From Euglena gracilis (Eukaryota > Euglenida > Euglenophyceae > Euglenales), in assembly GCA_039621445.1 (NCBI GenBank), contig CP154955.1:760558-824557 (forward strand): 64,000 nucleotides of DNA, read 5' to 3'. Shown here piece by piece: positions 57,116 to 64,000 of this stretch. A program made the translations under genes and the position numbers. The notes under the pieces were generated by a model. It was given only the letters and a program-made list of their open reading frames with translations, searched no databases and was not told where the DNA came from. Each line of letters starts with the position of its first letter. Position 1 is the stretch's first letter.

Positions 57116-58690
57116 AAGTCGGAAATGCCGGGCGTCCCTTCCCCCCACCCCAAGACGGCCCTGCACATCCATCCCATCATTGTCATCCTCGTCCGATTCC
57201 GACTCGGAGGTGACGATATCGGGAACGGCGACGGCCGCGTCCGGGTCGTCGCCGTCCTCGCTATCCTCCTCGTCATCCACGTCCTGCAACCCACGCCAGA
57301 ACAAATGAGCAAAAATGTCACCCTCGGGAAAAAAATGGCACCTTGCACTGCATGCGCCTGGCAATTCCTTTGTTGTTTTCAGCTTGGTCTGTTTCCCGCA
57401 ACTTCGTGTGTTGTGGAATACTACGGACACATTCTAAAAAAATAAAAGTAAACATCATTCCCAGGGAGCACGCCTTCCACAAATAACTTGGCAAGGTGCC
57501 AGAATACAGGACATCTTCTTAATATTAACTTTGCCAGAGGGATGTATGCCCTGCCAGCTTATTTAGGGAGGTGCCTTATACTTTGCAAGCGATGATCAAG
57601 ATCGGACGCCACACCATAGCCACGTAGTTCGGCACAGTGGGACCAACGATGGTGTGGAAGGGCTCGCGCTTCGCATCCGCGACGGTGGGCTGGGGAGCCC
57701 TGGGAGTCGCTGCTGCCAAGAGAGGTGCTGGGGCGGCTGGGATCAGAGGGCTGGGATCTGAGGACTCCTGGGGGCGCATCCCCACAGGGCTTGAATTTCG
57801 GGGGATCATTTCGGTTTCTTCGGCGCCTCAAGCGCCATCACCCTCCAGAGGGGGGTGCCTCCTCGGCCCAACCCCATCCACGATCCATGTGCCAGGACCC
57901 CCCGACCCCAAATCACCCACCTCGGACAAGTCTCTGGCTGGGACAGCATCGGCTGCTTTGGGCGGCGGCGGCGGCGGCGGCGGCGGAGACGACGGTGCTG
58001 GCACGGCCGGGGACGGCAACACAGCCTCCAGGGCCGCGTTGAATGGAAGTGAGGTCTGCAAAAAAACCGCAGCGCCACTCAGCGTCTTCTTAACAGGGCC
58101 GATGGAAAGCATATCACGTGTTGCAAAAAAAAAATCGCACAACTAAAAAATGGCGCGGCGCGTGCGATTCTCCCGAAATACAAATCATACGCACATTGCT
58201 CGCCCTGGAAACCACTTCACCCTGCCTTGTCCAGAGCATGGAAATGTTCAAGGAATGTGCCGTTGCCACAGGGGGTGTGCCAACGTCACAAAAATTCAAC
58301 GAGGAACGCCAAAGCAATGTCCTGGAAATGCCATTGACATCGGGGGGGGGTGGCAAAGTGATGGTGCATCTTACGCAATGAGGGGGGAAGGCGAATCATA
58401 TACGAAGAGTCGCACCTCGGCGGGGCCATCCAGGCTCATGGGGACCTCCGTCAGGTCCACGGCCGCCGGGGGTTCAGTCGGCAGGTGCTGGCCGCCCAGG
58501 CTGTGTGGCGGGGGAGCCGGGGCAGCCTGTGCCCCGGCCAGGCCCGCCTCCGCCGCCGCCGGCTGGGCTGCCTCCGCTGCCGGGTGGATCACCGCTGCTG
58601 TCTCGGCCGCCAACGGCGGTGGGGTCGGGGCGGGGGCGTTGGCGGTTGGCGGGGCGGCGGTGGAGGGCGGGCCTGACAGTGTGAGGGGCT
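57116..58690 (-). CDS. Four-exon Ala/Pro-rich, acidic protein of unknown function
   Basis: Best-supported gene model in the window: exons about 58690-58416, 58055-57921, 57767-57582 and 57283-57116, joined by introns GTGCGA...TTGCAG, GTGGGT...CCCCAG and GTATAA...TTGCAG, all in phase 0. Exon 1 is Ala/Pro-rich and ends LTEVPMSLDGPAE. Exon 2 has TSLPFNAALEAV, a nine-Pro run and AADAVPARDLSE. Exon 3 ends EPFHTIVGPTVPNYVAMVWR, PILIIACK. Exon 4 is strongly acidic: DVDDEEDSEDGDDPDAAVAV, then SESESDEDDNDGMDVQ. The acidic tail with Ser clusters suggests a nuclear or chromatin-associated role, but that is only a composition argument. The 5-prime limit and the end of exon 4 (at ATG/GTTTCC) are less certain, and more exons are likely on both sides. 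Confidence 0.75.
57921..58055 (-). CDS. Exon 2 of the acidic/Ala-Pro protein
   Basis: Precisely bounded: acceptor GGTTTTTTTGCAG before ACC at 58055, donor TCCGAG/GTGGGT after 57921. 135 bp, 45 codons, phase 0 at both ends. Encodes a GCC/GCG-repeat-derived poly-Pro run. Confidence 0.85.
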
Positions 58691-59413
58691 TGTGTGAGGG
58701 CACCGCCAGAGTGAGGGCGCCAAGTCAACCTCAGAAAAGCCACCGGTGAAGATCCAGACAAAAATGATGTGGGAAATTGGCGGGAATGATGGGAAGATGA
58801 TGGGAAGAATGATGGAAAATTTAATGGTGGAAAACTCAATTTCAAAATTGGTTAAGATTTTACCAAATGAGGTGAAAAATTTCCAGGAAAAAGACAACTT
58901 GAATCATATTAAAAAAAAAAGGGTCAAAATGGTCTTCTGGTTGTCTTCAGGGGCAGGGAGATATTCCGGTCGGCCGAAAATTTTATTCCGGGGTTTTATT
59001 CCGGTTTATTCCAGGTTATTCCGGTTTATTCCGGAATTTATTCCGGTTTATTCAGGTCGATTTCTGTCTGAATGGACTTAGGATTTTTTTGAAGTACAAT
59101 TGGGCCGGTGCTCACCTGGGCTTCAGGAATAGGGATGCATTCCTTGGTTGCCCCGCCCAGCCAAGTGGTCACTTCGCACTTCGTGATGCGGGTCTGCACA
59201 CCACAGCAGACCCCGGCCTTTTCGGGAAAAACAAGCCGATGAAAATTGGTGCTCGGGGTTTTCTCTTGAGGCGGGTCCCAGTGTCTAAGGCGGCCTAACT
59301 CGCACTCAGCTGACAGTCCAAATTAGTGTCCCCCTACTCCCAGGGCCGAACTGGGCTCCCCGGGCCCCGTTTGCATGACCCCAAAGCGCCGGGTAATGAC
59401 ACAAGGGAACTCC

Positions 59414-59700
59414 ATTGCGCAGTTGTGCCATGGCGCAACAATTTTTTTCATTACAAAAAATAAAAAACATCGCGCTTTGGCGCAATTTTTTAGTTTTTTT
59501 TTATCATTCTAAATGGGGGGATCATTGCGCACTTGCGCAATAATAACAACATATGCGTCAACATGTGCTTTCATTGCACATCTGCGAATTGGGCACACTC
59601 ATATAGAATGAAAATTTACGAGTTATATTGCACCACGGCACAATAAGAATACAATTTTCAAAAAATTCTAAATTAGCGTGGCTGTTGCGCCAAAGCGGAC
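59414..59700. repeat. Array of short dyads at about 55-bp spacing
   Basis: Six imperfect palindromes related to ATTGCGC(n)GCGCAAT start at about 59414, 59469, 59524, 59573, 59627 and 59684, i.e. 49 to 57 bp apart, with dissimilar AT-rich spacers. They degrade toward the right. The core resembles the TGCGCA motifs of the ParB-like gene introns and the centre of the E3 palindrome. Confidence 0.75.
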
Positions 59701-59953
59701 ACCTCAACAGGCAAATTTTCATGGACAGATCGCAGAGCGTAAAAAAGCAACAAAACGGCCAACAGTCACCTGGCCTGTGTAGCACCATCTGGGGAACACA
59801 GTCGAGGCTTCAAAAATCAGGGAGACACAATGGGGTGTTGGCCCTTTTAGGGAAAATTCACGTTTCCCGGCATTCAAACCCGGGGTTTTGAACCTTTTTA
59901 AAATGGAGCACAGGCTTAAAAACACCAAAAAGGCCTGTTTCCTGGGTCCCAAC

Positions 59954-60397
59954 CAGGCATTTGCTTAAGGACCCCCTGGGGGGGGGTACTGGCTAGCAAA
60001 TCAGCTAGACACTGGAAAAAGTGGACTAGCTAGGCCCCCCCCCCCCCGGGGGGGGGGGGGGGGGTCCGGGGGTCCCCCCGACTGGAAAAAAATTTTCCTC
60101 CGGCGCTGCGCGCCGAGGTGGAAATGAGGTTTTTAATAGGTTTTTGGCTGATTTTGTTCCAAAAAATCCCAAAAATGGCCAAAAACGGGCATTTTTGGCC
60201 ATTTTTGGGGGGACGAAAAAAAATTTCCGGCGCTTCGCGCCGGTCACTGGTCAATTTTTTCCCCACTAGCTAGCCCTGCTAGCAGACCCCCCCGGGGGGG
60301 TCTGCTAGAAATCCCACTAGCCAAATTTGGACTAGCTGCAGTCCAGTCCCCCCCGGGGGGGGGGGGGGGGTACTGCAATCCCTTAAGCAAATGCCTG
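59954..60397. mobile_element. E12: hAT-like MITE nested in E11
   Basis: 444 bp. Perfect 17-bp ends CAGGCATTTGCTTAAGG and CCTTAAGCAAATGCCTG, with exact target duplication GTCCCAAC at 59946-59953 and 60398-60405. Same family as E1, E9 and E10. A C-run/G-run pair, two GGCGC hairpins and CTAGC motifs fill the interior. Cleanest copy of the family here, so probably the youngest. Confidence 0.95.
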
Positions 60398-60979
60398 GTC
60401 CCAACAACCACAAATGATGCGCGTGCCACCGTGGAGGGTCCCCGCGGAACCAGAGGGCCAAAAGGGTGGGTTTCACCGCCGGGTTTCAAAAAGAATGCAC
60501 GCAATGCAAAAATCAAAACCTTAAGTGCGAGGCCGCCCAAGAGTGTTATTACCCCCTGATTGAAAGATGATTCGCTTTGTCCAATGGGATCCCTGCCCCC
60601 AAAAATCAGTCCTAGTTCATGTCCCTTTGGAAAAAAAACTCAGGGACAAACATTCACTAAATGCAGCCCCACAAATGGGGATAAAATCCAAACAAAAAAT
60701 GCATTCAACCAGGGGGGGAAACAGGCAAAATGAAGGTGTGCTCCTGATATATCAAGTGCCCATTGTACGCTTGCGGTCTTTTGTTGCTCTTGTGATTGTG
60801 AAACCTGAAAATATATCAAAATTCACCTTCATTGCCTTTGTGTCTGGCAGAATTTTCAAGCCATTGGCTGGCACTTTTATTCCGGTTATTCCGGTTTATT
60901 CCGGTTTATTCCGGTTTTCGCTATTCCGGTTTATTCCGGTTTATTCCGGACCGGAATATCTCCCTGCCCCTGTTGTCTT

Positions 60980-61550
60980 TCTTGTGATTTCTCATTAAAA
61001 ACAAACCAGACCCCCCAAAATGACCATATGTCATACATCTTCTTGTGCATGAAAGTTGACAACTGAACTTGGCTGGTCCAAAAGGGCGAAGAGAGGGTCC
61101 AAAAAAATGACAGGAAAAATGATGGGGAAATTGGTGGTTTCCCATCATTTTTGTTTCTTGTCATTTTTGTCCGGATTGTACGTCGGTGGACTGGAATCTG
61201 AGCAATTTCAAACAGGCTGTGCCCACGATGATGTTGGCCAGCTCCCACGTTACAATTACTCGTAAAACAACCCCCCCCCCCCATCAAATTACTTAACGGG
61301 CAGAAATACGGTGCAAAAAAACCGTAACTGGCTGACATCATCGTTTAATGGTCAAAAAAAAAGAGGAGGGTCACAGGACGAAACCTGCCAGCCGTCAGAC
61401 TCAGTCCGAAGAAACCCCCTTTGGGCTGTTCGGCAGTGGCAGATAGTACCCCCCCCCCTGTATGATAAATCCACTTGTTCCTGAGAAGTGACCCCTTCAT
61501 GCAAGCGCCAGTCAGAGTGTATGACATTATCATAATAATAAAAAAAGCAC
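60980..61550. other. No gene seen
   Basis: ACAAAAATGA is present at 58757 on the left of E11 and inverted at about 61165, with GGGAAATTGG(C/T)GG nearby on both sides. This might be an outer element into which E11 inserted, but no flanking duplication supports it. The rest is unremarkable. Confidence 0.35.
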
Positions 61551-61552
61551 AC

Positions 61553-61679
61553 CCCTCTCAAGGTCACGGAGGCGGTACAGCTCCGCCACCACCTCTGCGG
61601 TGGGCTGGGCCACGGCCGGGCTCTGGGGGTGCAGAAGGGCGGCCAGCTGCAGCAGCCCGCTGGCCGCGGTGGCGCGCAC
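61553..61679 (-). CDS. HEAT/ARM-like helical exon
   Basis: Minus strand: acceptor GTCCCCCTCAG at 61680, then VRATAASGLLQLAALLHPQS, PAVAQPTAEVVAELYRLRDL, E, with a GTGTGC donor-like site at 61552. VRATAASGLLQLAALL...P.....EVVAELYRL has the two-helix hydrophobic pattern of a HEAT or armadillo repeat. Phase 0 at the start. The exon at 63582-63688 may belong to the same gene. Confidence 0.6.
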
Positions 61680-61814
61680 CTGAGGGGGACACCCGTGAAC
61701 CTCCACCCAGGCGACCTTTGGCAATTTTTTTTTTCAGAGTTGCAGATTCACGTGAGTGAGAGGACGCACATGCAGTCAATGTGCCTGCGCTGGGGTTTCG
61801 AAAACAGTGAGTGG

Positions 61815-62260
61815 GTGGGTTTGGGCCCAGGGAATAATGCCCCCCCCCCCCGTGGGGTCACTAAGACACCAAGTCAATCTATGTTCTGGACTCCCTCCCC
61901 CCAGGTCCTAGAAACACACGTACACACATACACACATGAACACATATACACACACATACATAAACATACACAAAGACAAACACACGCGCGCGCAAACACA
62001 TGTATAAACAGACCACTGCACGACGAACGGCCCCCCTGTGGGGGGGTCAACCCCCCCACCACCCGAACTCGGCCAGAAATGAAAACAGTTCCAAACCCTG
62101 ATCCATGGTGCACCCCCCGGGGGGTCCACCCCCCCCCCAGAGGTGGGGTCACACAGGTGTCAAATGAATTTATGGTCTGGACCCACCCACCCACCCCCTA
62201 GGAGGGCCCCGTGGGGGGGGCACAGGGTTGCAGGGACTACCGTACAGCCCTGGATGTGCG
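61815..62260. repeat. C-run hairpin repeats and (CA)n tract
   Basis: GGGGTCAC(T/A)(A/C)(A/G)...GTCTGGAC(T/C)C blocks occur at about 61855-61905 and again at 62143-62185. 61915-61990 is ACACATA-rich. CTGATCCATGGTGCACCCCC matches 51924. A weak plus-strand exon (LQIHVSERTHMQSMCLRWGF, between TTTTTTTTTCAG and a GTGAGTGG donor at 61807) sits just left of this block. Confidence 0.5.
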
Positions 62261-62264
62261 CGGT

Positions 62265-63570
62265 GAGATGTGTCGCACTGGCTGTGATTCCCAGAACACT
62301 GGGATTCACTTCAAGGTGCAATTCAAGAATTTCCAGCAAGAAATACTTGTTAATCGCACACCTTCGGATGAGGGAAAGCGTCAGCAAGCAGCAGCACTTT
62401 CGTCACAGGTCAGAGGTCCAAAGCGGAAGGCGAGTCCACAAAGGGGAGAACAGATATTTGAAAATGCGCCTGCATTGCCCTGAGGAATTCGACCGAAGAA
62501 AATGTAATGGCATTGTCCCTGGCATTTTGTGTTTCTTCTCTGAAACACGAACTGAATTCACAAGCACCCCATCAGTTCCCAAAAGTTCACCAAAAGAATC
62601 AACTCCCAAAGATTGGATGGCAAATTGACAAAGAAATACATGCAGATTTGCCCTGGGCATGCATCAGATGGACTCCTGTACAATAGGCCCAGGTATGTGG
62701 GGCGATGGGTATGCGATGAAGCAGTTGCACACGCCAGTGCAATGCGTGTCAGCAGAAGAACACCACAACAACAATAATTTTAAAAATTCTGAATCTGAGG
62801 GTTTTTATTTGTTTCCACACATTCATTTTCTAGATGATTATGCATGCAATGCTTATTCGTTTGCTTTCAACAATATCAAAATAAATAAGATGGGTAAAAA
62901 AATTTTGAGAGGATGGTGTCGCTTTTATCAGTCAAATAAGTCAAATCAAAGCAACCAATCAAATTAATTTTGTTTCGTAACTTCTGAAAAAGGAAGAAAA
63001 CTCTCAGTAAATGTAATGTATTTAGTGTTAATAAAAAGGAAATCAAAATATAACACTTTCAAATGCATTCATGGAAATGCATGGCACAACCACCAACAGA
63101 ATTAACAAAGCAACAGAAATGAAAATTAAAAAAGAATGGCCAAAAAAACTCCCCGAAAATAAGCCCGGCCCTATTTTTGGGACAGTTGCTGGAAAGCTCG
63201 ATTATTTTTAGGGGGGGTCTCATCCATGCATTTCCCCAGATAGAACATCACTTTTTTGGGTTTCCAAAAACACGTTTTTTTGTCAGTATACAAGATTCAT
63301 AAACAAATGTTTTTTGGTCTCAAAATTCCCAAAATATCAGAATTTTTATGATTTTCTGCCAAAAATGGGGCAATTCAGCAATTGATCAAGGAAATCCTTC
63401 ATCTTCCACAACCCATGGTGCCGTCAGTGAGGGGTCGTAAATTTGGGGGGGGTCATATTTTGGGAGTTTTGCTCGGTCGGCCCAAGGGTTTCATTTGTGG
63501 GGGGTTCTTATTGGGGGGGGGGGCTTATTTGGGGGGGATACGAGTCCTCAACAGTATCCCAACGGTTTGT
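62265..63570. other. No confident gene
   Basis: A plus-strand frame at 62211-62483 is open but begins inside a repeat shared with 33230. 62760-63130 is AT-rich. 63180-63560 has G-run/TATTT blocks akin to the AAATAATACCCCCC family. Confidence 0.35.
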
Positions 63571-63581
63571 GTACGCAGTAC

Positions 63582-63688
63582 TTCCCCTGTGCACCAGCAG
63601 GCACAGTTGGGCTGCCGACGGTGGGGCCAGGTCCCGGGTGCTGTGCTGGGTGAGGAAGCGCTGCAGCACGGCGTACTCCAGCCGCTGC
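63582..63688 (-). CDS. Short exon, helical, unknown protein
   Basis: Minus strand: acceptor TTTCGCGGCAG (AG at 63690-63689), then QRLEYAVLQRFLTQHSTRDL, APPSAAQLCLLVHRG, with a GTACTG donor-like site at 63581. The GC3-rich, amphipathic sequence looks like real protein and lies upstream of the HEAT-like exon on the same strand. Too short for family assignment. Confidence 0.5.
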
Positions 63689-63689
63689 C

Positions 63690-64000
63690 TGCCGCGAAAT
63701 GTGCATCATGCCCACCGCTGCCCGGTGACCAGGGGATTATTTAAGGACCCGGGGTCTGGACCTACCCACAACCCGATGAGGGGCCAGGGGGGAGCTTGGG
63801 GGGACAAACCTTTGGGGGGGGGGTCCAAAAAAATGTACGGCTCTTCGCGCCGGCAATCCTCCTCCAGGGAGGTACCCACTCGGTCCAACCCCACCCTCAG
63901 TTGAAAAACTATTTTCTCTCCCGGTGACCTCATATGAAAGCGGCGCAGACCTTGATGTCACTCCATTGTCGCGCCAAACATCGCATGTAAAGGGCCACTC
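63690..64000. other. Right edge; no gene seen
   Basis: G-rich with a TCTTCGCGCC hairpin half at about 63842. Presumed intron of the minus-strand gene. Confidence 0.3.

Larger units (their letters stand above)
58948..60971. mobile_element. E11: 2-kb MITE-like element with TTTATTCCGG arrays
   Basis: Perfect 24-bp inverted ends: the left starts CAGGGGCAGGGAGATATTCC at 58948, and the right ends with its complement at 60972. The direct repeat GTTGTCTT lies at 58940-58947 and 60972-60979; as in E3 and E4, the terminal G is shared. TTTATTCCGG units occur at 58985-59050 and 60873-60945 in the same orientation. The interior contains the dyad array, the nested E12, and no long ORF. Confidence 0.9.

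Noticed and set aside
59414-59700. CRISPR-like array
   Set aside because: Units are degenerate, spacing varies by 8 bp, the context is a eukaryotic transposon and no cas gene is present.
58756-61180. Outer element around E11 with GACAAAAATGA ends
   Set aside because: Short inverted match without any flanking duplication; kept only as a note.
62211-62483. 90-codon plus-strand ORF as a gene
   Set aside because: Its start lies in a GGGTTGC(A/G)GGGA...CCGTACA repeat also present at 33230, and there is no supporting splice context.

Overview
The window reads as a piece of a large, intron-rich, repeat-laden eukaryotic nuclear genome, most likely from a euglenid or a euglenid-like protist. Three observations support this. 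(1) The left end carries, on the minus strand, exons of a BLUF-domain protein. They match the Euglena type of photoactivated adenylyl cyclase: a BLUF core plus the aromatic linker after it. (2) Real exons are short and GC-rich and lie in lower-GC, poly-T/poly-A-rich introns. Some exon joins are ordinary GT-AG and others are not. (3) Three inverted-repeat insertions sit inside exons, and removing each one with one target copy rejoins coding sequence. That is how euglenid nonconventional introns behave. The assignment is an inference; no rRNA or spliced-leader gene was seen.

Layout. 0.7-2.9 kb, minus: BLUF/PAC-like gene split by element E1. 2.9-5.0 kb: fold-back repeat complex. 5-8 kb: two weak exon candidates and a frame-broken ORF. 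8.2-14.0 kb, plus: a multi-exon gene with a ParB-like domain, a charged coiled-coil region and a Lys-rich C-terminus, damaged by three in-frame stops and several one-base shifts, with elements E2 and E3 in its last large exon. 15.7-17.0 kb: elements E4 and E5. 20.3-24.9 kb, minus: exons of a probable membrane protein plus element E6. 29.8-30.4 kb: element E8 nested in E7. 32.9-33.2 kb, minus: RS-rich exon with a CCHC zinc knuckle. 35.5-50.6 kb, minus: three exons in consistent order with mTERF repeats. If they are one gene, its largest intron (about 12.8 kb) holds an ATGT microsatellite, a 2.1-kb GC-rich satellite and a 207-bp satellite. 57.1-58.7 kb, minus: a well-supported four-exon acidic/Ala-Pro-rich protein with phase-0 introns. 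58.9-61.0 kb: element E11 with E12 nested inside it and a dyad-symmetry array. 61.5-63.7 kb, minus: one HEAT-like exon and one unidentified exon.

The unifying theme is a population of short non-autonomous DNA transposons (MITEs). Most have inverted ends starting CA(G/A)G and 8-bp target duplications, as in the hAT superfamily. One group shares an odd plan: a family-specific 7-10 bp unit is tandemly repeated near both ends in the same orientation, although the termini are inverted. Very long ORFs elsewhere are satellite artefacts. Most of the remaining sequence is non-coding as far as can be read.
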